DNA of 64,000 nucleotides from Pseudomonas nitroreducens NBRC 12694 (GCF_002091755.1 NZ_BDAI01000010.1:1-64000); one strand, 5' to 3'; shown: positions 16,031-24,932, counted from the stretch's first letter. Numbers and translations: made by a program. Notes: generated from the sequence alone by a model not told the origin.

Positions 16031-17215
16031 ATGAAGACCCAAGTCGCCATTATCGGCGCCGGCCCTGCCGGCCTCCTGCTGGGCCAGCTGCTGCACAAGG
16101 CTGGCATCGACACCGTGATTCTCGAACGCCAGACCCCCGACTACGTGCTCGGCCGCATCCGCGCCGGGGTACTCGAACAGGGCACCGCCGACCTGCTGCG
16201 CGAAGCCGGAGCCGGCGCGCGGATGGACGCCGAAGGGTTGCTCCACGACGGTTTCGAGCTGGTGCTCAACGGCCGCCGCGAGCGCATCGACCTCAAGGCC
16301 CTCACCGATGGCAAGCAGGTGATGGTGTACGGCCAGACCGAAGTCACCCGCGACCTGATGCAGGCCCGCGCAGCCAGCGGCGCGATGAGCGTGTATGAAG
16401 CGACTGACGTGGAGCTGCACGACGTCACCAGCGACAAGCCCTACGTCACGTTCACCCATCAGGGCGAACGCGTGCGCCTGGACTGCGACTACATCGCCGG
16501 CTGCGACGGCTTCCACGGCGTGGCCCGGCGCAGCATTCCCGCCGAGCGCCTGAGCATCTTCGAACGCGTCTACCCCTTCGGCTGGCTCGGCCTGCTCAGC
16601 GACACCCCGCCGGTCAACCACGAACTCATCTACGCCAGCAGCGAGCGCGGTTTCAGCCTGTGCAGCCAGCGCAGCGCCACCCGTAGCCGCTACTACCTGC
16701 AGGTAGGGTTGGATGAGAAGGTGGAGGATTGGTCTGACGGGCGTTTCTGGGACGAGCTCAAACGCCGTATTCCCGAGGACGTTGCGCGCCAGTTGGTGAC
16801 CGGGGCGTCGCTGGAAAAGAGCATCGCCCCGCTGCGCAGCTTCGTGGTGGAGCCGCTGCAGTACGGTCGGCTGTTCCTGGTCGGCGACGCCGGGCACATC
16901 GTCCCGCCCACCGGCGCGAAGGGACTGAACCTGGCGGCCAGTGACGTTGACGCGCTGCATCGCATCCTGGTGAAAGTCTACGCCGACGGCCGAACCGACT
17001 TGCTGGCGCAGTACTCGCCGATTGCCCTGCGGCGCATCTGGAAGGCCGAGCGCTTCTCCTGGTGGATGACCTCGATGCTGCACCAGTTCCCCGACAGCGA
17101 CGCCTTCACCCGGCGGATGCTGGAGACCGAGCTGGACTACTTCCTCGGCTCCGAGGCCGGGCGCACGACCATTGCCGAGAACTATGTCGGGTTGCCGTTC
17201 GAGGACGTGGCTTAG
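16031..17215 (+). CDS. pobA: 4-Hydroxybenzoate 3-monooxygenase
   Basis: FAD/NADPH hydroxylase that makes protocatechuate. The 394-residue product has the exact length of the Pseudomonas enzyme, with GAGPAG (9-14), the CDGFHG block (158-163), substrate-contact residues Y201, S212 and R214, GDAGH near 285-289, and Y385 close to the C-terminus. ATG at 16031 has AAGGAG seven bases upstream. Divergent from the AraC-type regulator; its product is the substrate of the nearby pcaHG. Confidence 0.97.
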   Translation: MKTQVAIIGAGPAGLLLGQLLHKAGIDTVILERQTPDYVLGRIRAGVLEQGTADLLREAGAGARMDAEGLLHDGFELVLNGRRERIDLKALTDGKQVMVYGQTEVTRDLMQARAASGAMSVYEATDVELHDVTSDKPYVTFTHQGERVRLDCDYIAGCDGFHGVARRSIPAERLSIFERVYPFGWLGLLSDTPPVNHELIYASSERGFSLCSQRSATRSRYYLQVGLDEKVEDWSDGRFWDELKRRIPEDVARQLVTGASLEKSIAPLRSFVVEPLQYGRLFLVGDAGHIVPPTGAKGLNLAASDVDALHRILVKVYADGRTDLLAQYSPIALRRIWKAERFSWWMTSMLHQFPDSDAFTRRMLETELDYFLGSEAGRTTIAENYVGLPFEDVA

Positions 17216-17278
17216 TGCCGACTCACCGAGCTTGCAGGAGCAACCGTCGTTCCCTGGCTGTTCGTACCGATGCTTTCC

Positions 17279-17396
17279 CCTCACCCCAACCCTCTCCCGG
17301 CGGGAGAGGGAGTCGTCCGTGCCGGCTGACGTTGAGGTTTCATCCTGCACCGAACGGTCCCCTCTCCCGCTCGCGGGAGAGGGTTAGGGTGAGGGG
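17279..17396. repeat. Two CCCTCTCCC/GGGAGAGGG palindromes
   Basis: Hairpins CAACCCTCTCCCGGCGGGAG (17285-17304 core) and CCTCTCCCGCTCGCGGGAGA (17360-17379 core), in opposite orientation with flanking TCACCCCAAC / TTAGGGTGAGGGG. A second dispersed repeat family of the window, found again at 20271-20382. Confidence 0.65.
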
Positions 17397-17399
17397 CTC

Positions 17400-18020
17400 T
17401 TGATCGGGCAGGAGCGAGCTTGCTCGCGAACCGCCCCAAAGGCGAACCCACTCGCACGACTGTTCGCGAGCAAGCTCGCTCCTACAAAAAGCATCACGAT
17501 CTATCCTTACCCTCCAGCCACATCGCTCGCCGCGACACCGCCGGAGGCCGTCATCGACCCGGACGAAGCCAACTTCCTCAGCTACCTGCTCGCCGAAAGC
17601 GGCGACGGAGACGCGCGCGCCTTCGCCACGCTGTATCGCTGCACCGCCCCGCGCCTCTACCCCTTGGCGCTGAAGCTGAAGGCCGATCAGACACAGGCAG
17701 ACGCCCTGCTGGTCGACACCTTCCTCCACGTCTGGACCGACGCCGACCGCTATCACCCCGCGCGAATCGCCGCGCTGGACTGGATGATCGCCCTGCTCTA
17801 CCAGCTCGCCGGCCACCCTTCCCCACCGCCCAGCGACGAACCCTGGCCGGAACTGCCGCCCCCGGACGAACTCTGGCCCGCCATCCATGCGCGCCTGCCC
17901 GATGACGAAGAGGACAGCCCCGGCCTGCGCTGGCCGCTGATCATCGCCAGCGTGGTCGGCGTGCTGATCGGCGCGGTGATCTGCCTGAGCCTGCTGATGG
18001 AGCTGCGCCCCGCGACTTAG
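17400..18020 (+). CDS. Sigma-region-2-like protein with C-terminal membrane helix; start unresolved
   Basis: Not recognised as a named gene. The supported part is residues from about VIDPDEANFLSYLLAESGDG onward: a stretch like region 2 of ECF sigma factors (GDARAFATLYRCTAPRLYPL, then LLVDTFLHVWTDADRYHPAR), a Pro-rich linker, and one strong transmembrane helix near the C-terminus (IIASVVGVLIGAVICLSLLM). No region 4 is present. From the TTG at 17400 the first ~33 codons read through a REP pair and are dubious. No ATG, GTG or TTG occurs in frame after the REP. A GGAGG at 17543-17547 sits five bases before an in-frame ATC (17553). Confidence 0.5.
   Translation: MIGQERACSRTAPKANPLARLFASKLAPTKSITIYPYPPATSLAATPPEAVIDPDEANFLSYLLAESGDGDARAFATLYRCTAPRLYPLALKLKADQTQADALLVDTFLHVWTDADRYHPARIAALDWMIALLYQLAGHPSPPPSDEPWPELPPPDELWPAIHARLPDDEEDSPGLRWPLIIASVVGVLIGAVICLSLLMELRPAT
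17408..17485. repeat. REP palindrome pair overlapping the 5' end of an open frame
   Basis: GGAGCGAGCTTGCTCGCGAAC and TTCGCGAGCAAGCTCGCTCC in inverted arrangement; the downstream unit reads in frame into the sigma-like gene. Confidence 0.8.
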
Positions 18021-18203
18021 GCGCTTGCCTGAAAGACGATGGCTGCCGCCGCACATCCGCTCTCCGTATATCCGGAAACTCCCCGCCACACCCCGTAACC
18101 CGCCATAAAAACCCTGAATTCGGTGCGGCATCACCTTGCCAATCCGTCACGCAGTTGGCATAAACGTCCGAATCTTTTTCGCACACATAACAAGGAAGTT
18201 TCG

Positions 18204-20114
18204 ATGCGCATTCTCGGACGCGTCCTACTGGCGATTTTGCTGCTGCTCTTGCTCGTCGGCGGCCTCATCGCCTGGTACACCGCGCATCCCAACCTGCCGG
18301 AATACACTCCGCCGCAGAAGATGCTCCACCTCGAGGAGCAGTGGTCCAAACAGGACCGCGAAACCTACTACTACACGCCCCAGGGCACCCAGGTGAAAGG
18401 CCTGCGCTACGACTGGTTCACCCACCTCGAGCAGCCTTTCAACAAGGACAAGTTCGCCTCCCCGGAAAACCTTGCGCGCTTCGGCTTCCTCATCGAGCCC
18501 GAGCAGATCGGCCGCGCTCCTGACGACACCCTGGCCGCCACCGCAAAGAATCCCGGCAACCTGCCGGTCGGCTTCGCCCGCCACCAGGACGGCGAGAGCG
18601 GCGCCTGGTACCTGGACATCACCTGCTCCGCCTGCCACACCGGCGAGCTGCGCTACAAAGGCACCGCCATCCGCATCGACGGCGGCGCGGCCATGCACTC
18701 CATCGCCTCCACCGTGCCCACCCTGCGCGGCGGCGCGTTCGGCCAGGCGCTGGGCGCCAGCCTCGCCTCCACCTACTACGTGCCGTGGAAGTTCGACCGC
18801 TTCGCCAAGGGCGTACTGGGCGATCGCTATCCCAAGGGCAAGGCCGCGCTCAAGCGCGACGTGCGCAACGTGCTCGGCACCCTCGTCTCCACCGCCTGGA
18901 ACGACACCCACCGCGGCCTCTACCCGACCCTGGAAGGCCCCGGCCGCGCCGACGCCTTCGGCCGTATCGCCAACAGCGTGTTCGGCGATGGCATCGACGC
19001 CTCCAACTACCGCGTCGCCAACGCCCCGGTGAACTACCCGCAGGTGTGGGACATCTGGAAATTCGACTGGGTGCAGTGGAACGGCTCGGCAATGCAGCCC
19101 ATGGCCCGCAACATCGGCGAAGCCCTCGGCGTCGGCGCCACCCTGCGCCTGTTCGAAAGCGACGGCAAGCCGGTGATGGGCGATGAGCGCTACGCCTCCA
19201 GCATGCGCCTGCGCGACCTCTACACCCTCGAGGAAACCCTCAAGCAGCTCAAGCCGCCGACCTGGCCGAAAGAGGTCTTCGGCGAGATCGACCTGAAGAA
19301 AGCCTCCCAGGGCCGCGCTCTGTTCCAGGCCAACTGCGTCTACTGCCACGGCCCGCACGTGAAGGAGCCCGGCGCCAAGGACTACATCGCCCCGGCCCGG
19401 GTGCCCGAATGGCGCATGAAGCTGGTGTCCACGAAAGAGATCGGCACCGACCCGACCACCGCCGACAACATCGCCGACCACACCTTCGACATCCGCGCGC
19501 TGAAGCTGAAGACCGACGAACTGCAGGGCATGAACGTCCACCTCTACCCGCAGAGCGACGTGCCACTGGACCTGTCGAAGATCTCCGCCGCCAAGGGCCT
19601 GGCCTACGTCACCGCCTTCGTCGAGCAGCGCGCCTACCGCGACGCGCATATCAGCGAGCCACAGCAGCAGGAAATGAACGGCTACGGCCTGCCCATCGGC
19701 GTGCAGGAACTGCGCGCCTACAAGGCCCGCCCGCTGGACGGCATCTGGGCCACCCCGCCCTTCCTGCACAACGGCTCGGTGCCCAACCTGTTCCAGATGC
19801 TCTCCCCGGTGGCCGAGCGCGATGCGCAGTTCTGGGTCGGCAGTTTCGAGTACGACCCCAAGTTCGCCGGCTACCGCACCGAGCGCTTCCCCGGCGGCTT
19901 CCTCTACAAGACCAGCGTCACCGGCAACAGCAACCGCGGCCACGAATTCCGCGACGGCTGCCGCCAGGACGGCGTCATCGGCCGCGCCCTGTCGCCGGAA
20001 GAACGCTGGGCGCTGGTGGAATACCTGAAGGTGCTGGGCAACGCCGAATACGAAAGCAAGCTCGACCCGAACGTCCCCACCCCACCGTGGACGCCCGGGC
20101 CGAAGTGCGAATAA
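18204..20114 (+). CDS. Dihaem c-type cytochrome, RoxA/MauG-like
   Basis: Exported dihaem protein of 636 residues. An N-terminal hydrophobic segment (ILLLLLLVGGLIAWYT, residues ~11-26) serves as signal or anchor. Two haem c sites are visible: CSACH at 141-145 and CVYCH at 378-382, followed by a MauG/RoxA-like FLHNGSVPNLFQML block. Size and arrangement resemble RoxA-type dihaem dioxygenases and related cytochrome c peroxidase-like proteins. The ATG at 18204 with AAGGAAG is preferred over a 20-residue upstream extension. It precedes a membrane-anchored catalase-like gene. Substrate is unknown; rubber cleavage should not be assumed. Confidence 0.82.
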   Translation: MRILGRVLLAILLLLLLVGGLIAWYTAHPNLPEYTPPQKMLHLEEQWSKQDRETYYYTPQGTQVKGLRYDWFTHLEQPFNKDKFASPENLARFGFLIEPEQIGRAPDDTLAATAKNPGNLPVGFARHQDGESGAWYLDITCSACHTGELRYKGTAIRIDGGAAMHSIASTVPTLRGGAFGQALGASLASTYYVPWKFDRFAKGVLGDRYPKGKAALKRDVRNVLGTLVSTAWNDTHRGLYPTLEGPGRADAFGRIANSVFGDGIDASNYRVANAPVNYPQVWDIWKFDWVQWNGSAMQPMARNIGEALGVGATLRLFESDGKPVMGDERYASSMRLRDLYTLEETLKQLKPPTWPKEVFGEIDLKKASQGRALFQANCVYCHGPHVKEPGAKDYIAPARVPEWRMKLVSTKEIGTDPTTADNIADHTFDIRALKLKTDELQGMNVHLYPQSDVPLDLSKISAAKGLAYVTAFVEQRAYRDAHISEPQQQEMNGYGLPIGVQELRAYKARPLDGIWATPPFLHNGSVPNLFQMLSPVAERDAQFWVGSFEYDPKFAGYRTERFPGGFLYKTSVTGNSNRGHEFRDGCRQDGVIGRALSPEERWALVEYLKVLGNAEYESKLDPNVPTPPWTPGPKCE

Positions 20115-20138
20115 CCGGCCAGCGCTGAACTGTCTTTT

Positions 20139-20230
20139 GTAGGACCGAGGGGGACGCCTAGTCCTTGCTCGCGAACAGACTCCCCACCGCTCCAGAGTGA
20201 AGCGGGTTCGCGAGCAAGCTCGCTCCTACA
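20139..20230. repeat. REP palindrome pair
   Basis: TGTAGGACCGAGGGGGACGC...CTTGCTCGCGAAC followed by TTCGCGAGCAAGCTCGCTCC. Confidence 0.8.
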
Positions 20231-20270
20231 GGCAACCCTAGGCTCCGCAGCAACCTGTAACACCGATCCG

Positions 20271-20382
20271 CCCCCTCTCCCCCTGGGAGAGGGCTGGGGC
20301 GAGGGCCAGCCGCCCGCTCCCAAGCACCACCGAAACACCGACCCCATCCCCTCTCCCTTCAGGGAGAGGGCTAGGGAGAGGG
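20271..20382. repeat. Two CCCTCTCCC/GGGAGAGGG palindromes
   Basis: CCCTCTCCCCCTGGGAGAGGG and CCCTCTCCCTTCAGGGAGAG-type hairpins, same family as at 17279-17396. Confidence 0.65.
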
Positions 20383-20461
20383 AAACGCTCCACAGCCAGC
20401 CCGCACGGGCCAGGGAACGGAATCCCCTCCACAAAAAGAAAACACCAAAGGACCCCGTGCC

Positions 20462-21616
20462 ATGCGCTCCCTGCTCACCCGAATCTGGCTCTTCCTCGGC
20501 AAATGGCTCGGCCGTCTGCTGCTCGCCATCGCCGCCATCGGCCTGCTCGGCTGGGGCATCGGCAGCCTCTACTACGCCTGGAAATTCTCCGGCCCCGTCT
20601 CCGCCCAGGAAGAAATCCCGCCGGGCGAAGCCCAGCTCACCCAGGCCATCATCGAAGACGCCGTGCGCATCGTCGAACAGCACCGCGACAACACCCGCGT
20701 GCTGCGTGACGCCCACGCCAAGGCCCACGGCTGCGTGAAGGCCGAAGTCACGGTCGCCAGCGACATCGCCCCCGGCCTGCGCCAGGGCGTGTTCGCCGAA
20801 CCGGGCCACAAGTGGGAGGCCATGGTCCGCTTCTCCAACGGCAACGCCTACCCGCAGTTCGACAGCGCCCGCGACGCCCGCGGCATGGCCATCAAACTGC
20901 TCGACGTCCCCGGTGCCAAGCTGATGCCCGGCAAGGGCCACGACACCGAGCAGGACTTCGTCATGTTCAACCACCCGGTGTTCTTCGTCCGCGACGTCGC
21001 CGAATACCGACAGAACTTCGCCGCGCAAGCCAGCGGCCAGAAGGTCGCCGCCTTCTTCCCCAGCTGGAAGCCCAGCACCTGGGAAATCCGCCACCTGGTC
21101 ATCGCCCTGCAGACCCTCGCCCCCGCGCCCGACAGCCCCTTCGAAACCGGCTACAACGGCATCGCGCCGTACAAGCTGGGCGAGGCGAACAACATCAAGT
21201 TCCGCGTCATCCCGCAGGCCGAAGGCTGCCCGGCCTACCAGTTGCCCAAGCTCAACGAAAAACTGCCCAACTTCCTGCGCACCGCCATGTACCAGCAACT
21301 CTCGGTCGACCGCGTCCCCGCCTGCTTCGCCCTGCAAGTGCAGAAACAGGACCCGAGCAAATACATGCCCATCGAAGACACCAGCGTCGAATGGAGCGAA
21401 TCCGACGCTCCCTTCCAGACCGTCGCCACCGTCAGCATCCCGCCCCAGGACTTCGACAGCCGCGAGCAGAACCTCGCCTGCGACAACATCTCCTACAACC
21501 CGTGGCATGCCCTGCCGGAGCACCAGCCAATTGGCGGGATCAACCGGTTGCGGAAGGCGGTTTATGAGGCGGTGAGTGTTTATCGGCATCAGCGCAATGG
21601 AGTGGGCGGGGAATAG
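20462..21616 (+). CDS. Membrane-anchored catalase-family protein
   Basis: A 384-residue protein with one N-terminal membrane helix (LLLAIAAIGLLGWGIGSLYY, ~19-38) and a truncated catalase-like haem domain (VRFSNGNAYPQFDSARDARG; QDFVMFNHPVFFVRD). It lacks the full-length catalase core and resembles small SrpA-type or dioxygenase-like catalase relatives that often accompany dihaem cytochromes. The first codon (20462) is chosen because it gives the membrane helix a short positively charged lead. Substrate may be a peroxide or an oxygenated lipid; this is not shown by the sequence. Likely functional pair with the upstream cytochrome. Confidence 0.78.
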   Translation: MRSLLTRIWLFLGKWLGRLLLAIAAIGLLGWGIGSLYYAWKFSGPVSAQEEIPPGEAQLTQAIIEDAVRIVEQHRDNTRVLRDAHAKAHGCVKAEVTVASDIAPGLRQGVFAEPGHKWEAMVRFSNGNAYPQFDSARDARGMAIKLLDVPGAKLMPGKGHDTEQDFVMFNHPVFFVRDVAEYRQNFAAQASGQKVAAFFPSWKPSTWEIRHLVIALQTLAPAPDSPFETGYNGIAPYKLGEANNIKFRVIPQAEGCPAYQLPKLNEKLPNFLRTAMYQQLSVDRVPACFALQVQKQDPSKYMPIEDTSVEWSESDAPFQTVATVSIPPQDFDSREQNLACDNISYNPWHALPEHQPIGGINRLRKAVYEAVSVYRHQRNGVGGE

Positions 21617-21677
21617 TCCCGTCCAACTCACAAGAGACGCAGTAACTGAAATTCAGCGGCAAAAAAGTTGGCGATAG

Positions 21678-22298
21678 ATGACGTTTCACGATTGGTTGAT
21701 TGCCCAAGGCAAAAGCCCCAAGACCATCAAACACTACACCGGTGCCATCGACGGGCGCCTACAAGGGATGACTGCGCATTTCAATAATGGCGACTTCTCG
21801 CTGGGCGATATCAAGACCAGCGCAGCATTCGCCGACACTTGCCAGAGGTTCGATCCAACTGAGGAAATCCTGCCGCTGAATACACGCGGGAAGGACATGT
21901 ATCGCCGAGCTCTGGTGATGTATGCGGAGTATCGGCAAGGTTCACAGAATGAAGCAGAGGTCCTGCTGGACCTTTTCCAGCGATCAGTGCAACGAGCACT
22001 GCAGGATACCAGCGAACAGCGAAGATCCCGCCTCGCTAAAGCTCCCAAGAAGCCAAGTAGAAAGATAGTTCCTACGGTGGTGTTCAACCGTAATCCCGAT
22101 GTAGTAGCCGAAGTCTTGGCGCGAGCGAAAGGGAAATGCGAAGGCTGCAAGAAACCTGCACCCTTCATACGCAAATCGAACAACTCGCCCTATCTAGAAG
22201 TACATCACCGAACTCCACTCGCTCAGAACGGAGAGGATACGGTACAGAACGCCATTGCACTTTGCCCAAACTGCCACCGCGAAAGACACTTTGGCTAA
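21678..22298 (+). CDS. HNH endonuclease with integrase-like N-terminal segment
   Basis: 206 residues. The C-terminal ~70 residues form an HNH domain: CEGCKKP zinc-type pair, LEVHHRTPLAQNGEDT catalytic block, then ALCPNCHRERH. The N-terminal ~40 residues (FHDWLIAQGKSPKTIKHYTG) resemble the SAM-like core-binding segment of tyrosine recombinases; no recombinase catalytic domain follows. Codon use is clearly less GC-biased than in flanking genes, suggesting horizontal acquisition. It stands alone; no methylase partner is seen. A role in defence or mobile-element biology is a guess. Confidence 0.82.
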   Translation: MTFHDWLIAQGKSPKTIKHYTGAIDGRLQGMTAHFNNGDFSLGDIKTSAAFADTCQRFDPTEEILPLNTRGKDMYRRALVMYAEYRQGSQNEAEVLLDLFQRSVQRALQDTSEQRRSRLAKAPKKPSRKIVPTVVFNRNPDVVAEVLARAKGKCEGCKKPAPFIRKSNNSPYLEVHHRTPLAQNGEDTVQNAIALCPNCHRERHFG

Positions 22299-22754
22299 CC
22301 AAGCTTCCGATTAGTTGAGTGCGCTAACTGCTTATTCTAAAAATTTTCATATCGACCGCCACCGTCGTGGACAAACGCTCGATCCACGCTGGAGAGTTAA
22401 TTGATTAGCAGCAGGTTGGCAGAAATGTTGGGGAAACAATGAGGCGCACGATAGAAACTCTGCAATATGTTGAACAGCGCAGAACCTAGCGAGATAACTG
22501 AATGCGAGAGCGGGATTGGCAGGACGCTTTCTGGGTGAGCTCAGGCGCTCGGCGGGTGCTCGCTGATTGCCGGGCGCAGCGGCTGGCGAGGCTGGGCGAA
22601 GCGGTTGCAGAGCTAGGAAGCTCAAGCATGGGTGCAGCTGGAGAGGCAATTGGCTCAAGGCTGTCAGTTAGCTACCATGTCGCGCCCCTCACTAAGGGGC
22701 TGCGGGCGCGGATGTCGCGCGGCGCAAGGATGAATCAGTGCCTCAGGGATACTT
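22299..22754. other. Gap after the HNH gene, 456 bp
   Basis: No gene supported. The first ~200 bp are AT-richer like the HNH gene; the remainder is GC-rich and has short open frames on both strands with no recognisable motifs. It may hold the remnant of a deleted gene and the promoter of the lipoprotein operon. Confidence 0.4.
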
Positions 22755-23333
22755 ATGCGCAAACTTTTCGGCATCCTACCGCTCGCCATCGCCCTTACGC
22801 TTTCCGCCTGCAGTTGGGATCAATCCCTGCACAATGTCAATGCTTTCGACAAGTATGCGACCCTGCGCTTCTTCGAACTCTACAAGACTGATATCCAGTA
22901 TTCGCGATTCGATGAAGAAGCCGGCATGCGCCAGCGTGATGCTTACTCGCCGTACATGTTGCCGGTGCGCATCGCCGATAGCGATCAGTGGATGGACTTC
23001 ACCGATGACCTGGGGCCCAAGTACCTGACCTTCGGCAAACGCCTGGAGCGCGATACTTTTCCGGCCGGGCTGGAGCCGGTGCTGACTTTCATCGCCTGGA
23101 GCGAACTGCCGCTGGAGCAGCGTATCCAGAGCCGCGAGAAGCTAAGTGCCCGCCCGGAGTTCACCGCGATCAATGCCCGCCTGGAGCTGGAGCGCGGTAG
23201 CAACGAGCCCCTGCTGGTATTCACTAAGAGTGCACTGGCCTTCACCCGCAAGCCGCAATATGCCGTCGACTATGCCAACGCGCGAACCATGCTGCGAACT
23301 GCGGCGGCCTGGCACGAGCATCCGAAAGAGTAG
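22755..23333 (+). CDS. Hypothetical lipoprotein
   Basis: 192 residues with a classical lipoprotein signal peptide: positively charged start, hydrophobic core and lipobox LSAC with C19 as the lipidated residue. The mature protein is soluble, rich in charged and aromatic residues, and not recognised. ATG at 22755 follows AGGGA. It is first of a three-gene set with 5-bp and overlapping junctions; codon use is less extreme than the core genes. Periplasmic location plus companion small proteins would fit an immunity or stress function, but nothing in the sequence proves it. Confidence 0.75.
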   Translation: MRKLFGILPLAIALTLSACSWDQSLHNVNAFDKYATLRFFELYKTDIQYSRFDEEAGMRQRDAYSPYMLPVRIADSDQWMDFTDDLGPKYLTFGKRLERDTFPAGLEPVLTFIAWSELPLEQRIQSREKLSARPEFTAINARLELERGSNEPLLVFTKSALAFTRKPQYAVDYANARTMLRTAAAWHEHPKE

Positions 23334-23338
23334 CGGGC

Positions 23339-23851
23339 ATGCGTATCGAGCTGATTGCATCGCAGATGCTGGGATTCTGGAACTCCTGTGGTGAAGTCAG
23401 CCAGTGCGAGTTTCAGTTCGGCCAGCGACTGATCTACGTCGCGCACCCTACTGGTGAAGCGTCGGAGTCTTATTTGCGGGCGGTCCGACCACTGGCCCAA
23501 GCCGCGTGGGACGATATCGACGCGGTCATCGCATTTACCTGGGAGACGGTCCGCCCTGGCGAGCCGGAACTCTGGCAATTACTGGAGTCAGCCACCTGCC
23601 GGGGTTCGCCGCTGGAGGTCTTCTCGATCCATATTGCCGCGGGGAACGGCACAGTGTCCTACACGCTGTCTTGGAATCCGGACTTCGATTGGCGGCAGGA
23701 GGTCTACGGCGAGTTCGACACTTGGAAGGAGTCACCCATCGCGCTGCAGCGATTCGAACCGGAAAAAGATCTCTGGCTGAGCATCAGGCGCCACGGCGAC
23801 GGGCGCTTCGAGTTGGAAAACCCTAAGCCCCTGGCCTGGGGCACCGAATGA
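23339..23851 (+). CDS. Hypothetical cytoplasmic protein (immunity-like cluster)
   Basis: 170 residues, no signal peptide or membrane segment, acidic and rich in Trp (for example TLSWNPDFDWRQEVYGEFDT). Starts 5 bp after the lipoprotein stop, and its end overlaps the next start by four bases (ATGA), so all three are probably one operon. Acidic, Trp/Glu-rich single-domain proteins of this size are common among toxin-immunity families, but no family was recognised. Confidence 0.7.
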   Translation: MRIELIASQMLGFWNSCGEVSQCEFQFGQRLIYVAHPTGEASESYLRAVRPLAQAAWDDIDAVIAFTWETVRPGEPELWQLLESATCRGSPLEVFSIHIAAGNGTVSYTLSWNPDFDWRQEVYGEFDTWKESPIALQRFEPEKDLWLSIRRHGDGRFELENPKPLAWGTE

Positions 23852-24315
23852 ATCGACTCTCCTGCAAACTGTACAAGTCGCGCTACAGCATGGACTTTTA
23901 CCCAGCCCTGAGCATTGACGGGCTGCCGCTGGAAGTCTGGTTGCCGCAACACGATGCAAGCGCAGAACTCGACTTGGTCTGCGCTCATGCAGGCCTCTAC
24001 AGCGATACCGATTCAGCGCTGATCTGGGATCGATCGTATTCCGTGGCACCGGGCTGGAGGACGGTCGTGCCTTTGCTGGTGTGCTCCGATGACCTGGACC
24101 TGAGCTGCGCGGTGATCGCTGTCGAACAGGTGGCAGACGAGCAACATGTTCGCTGGGAGCGCTTCGGCTTGTTGCGCGAGTGTATTACCCACCCCACTCC
24201 CATTCCCGAGTATTACGACATTCCAGCGGCAGTGTTCGACCGCGACCAGTTCATCGCCGCGCTGGACGATTTTCGTCGGGAAATCGGGCTGCGGATGGAA
24301 TGGGATCTGCCGTGA
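23848..24315 (+). CDS. Hypothetical cytoplasmic protein (immunity-like cluster)
   Basis: 155 residues, no export signal. Overlaps the preceding gene by four bases. Composition is similar to its neighbour (acidic, aromatic), with a C-terminal FIAALDDFRREIGLRMEWDL amphipathic segment. No family recognised. It closes the putative three-gene operon; a GC-rich 60-bp gap separates it from the convergent membrane protein gene. Confidence 0.7.
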   Translation: MNRLSCKLYKSRYSMDFYPALSIDGLPLEVWLPQHDASAELDLVCAHAGLYSDTDSALIWDRSYSVAPGWRTVVPLLVCSDDLDLSCAVIAVEQVADEQHVRWERFGLLRECITHPTPIPEYYDIPAAVFDRDQFIAALDDFRREIGLRMEWDLP

Positions 24316-24374
24316 TGGCGCAGGGCGCGGCGCAGCATCAGCCTCGCCCTCCCTGCTGAGGCGTCACACAAAAA

Positions 24375-24932
24375 TCAGAGCCGGCCGGTCAGCTTGAGGA
24401 CGGTGAAGACCAATCCACCGATGGTCATCGCCGCCGAAAGGATGGTGCCGAGGATCAGCGGGACGAAGGTGGCCGGCGAGACATGGGGCGAGACTTCCAA
24501 CTGGAAGCCGGGGCGGATGTGTTCCGGGGTCAGGCAGGTGACCTGGTAATCGCCGGGTTCGCTGCAGCTGAACTCGCCCAGTGGGTTGCTGGAGTTGCCG
24601 CCCATGTCGCTGCGCCGCACGCTGAACAGGTTGAAACGGCTATAGCGCTGGTACGGCACGGGCTGGCCGGAGGCGCGGGCGGTGATGGCGAAGTCGGCGG
24701 AGAAATAGGCGGTACCGGTAACCACGGTGAAGGCCGGGAAGACGATGTTGATGACGTAGCGCCCGGCGCGTGGCAAGGCGACCGTTTGCGGGCGCGTGGC
24801 GTCGGCCCAGCGCTGGCGCACGGCCGGGAAGATGATGCGGCGCAGCCGGCCGATACAGCGGGTCAGCAGGTAGCCGCCCAGCAGCATCAGCACGGGAGCG
24901 CCCCATAGCAGGGTGGTGGGTTCGAGGGTCAT
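24375..24932 (-). CDS. Hypothetical membrane protein
   Basis: 185 residues with a membrane helix at ~8-27 (LLWGAPVLMLLGGYLLTRCI) and another near the C-terminus (LILGTILSAAMTIGGLVFTV). The ~100 residues between them look like an extracytoplasmic beta-rich domain (SEPGDYQVTCLTPEHIRPGF). Start ATG at 24932. Convergent with the immunity-like cluster, divergent from the next gene. Function unknown. Confidence 0.72.
   Translation of the reverse strand: MTLEPTTLLWGAPVLMLLGGYLLTRCIGRLRRIIFPAVRQRWADATRPQTVALPRAGRYVINIVFPAFTVVTGTAYFSADFAITARASGQPVPYQRYSRFNLFSVRRSDMGGNSSNPLGEFSCSEPGDYQVTCLTPEHIRPGFQLEVSPHVSPATFVPLILGTILSAAMTIGGLVFTVLKLTGRL

Larger units (their letters stand above)
20115..20461. other. 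Repeat-filled gap between dihaem cytochrome and catalase-like gene, 347 bp
   Basis: Contains an inverted REP pair (20139-20230) and two GGGAGAGGG-type palindromes (20271-20306 and 20343-20382). No gene or clear promoter is visible. The stem-loops may uncouple or differentially stabilise the two messages. Confidence 0.6.

Noticed and set aside
18225..19943. 572-codon minus-strand frame opposite the dihaem cytochrome
   Set aside because: Shadow of a gene with two CxxCH motifs and a signal segment on the plus strand.
22502..22891. 129-codon plus-strand frame before and into the lipoprotein gene
   Set aside because: Overlaps a convincing lipoprotein start in another frame and has no ribosome site or motif.
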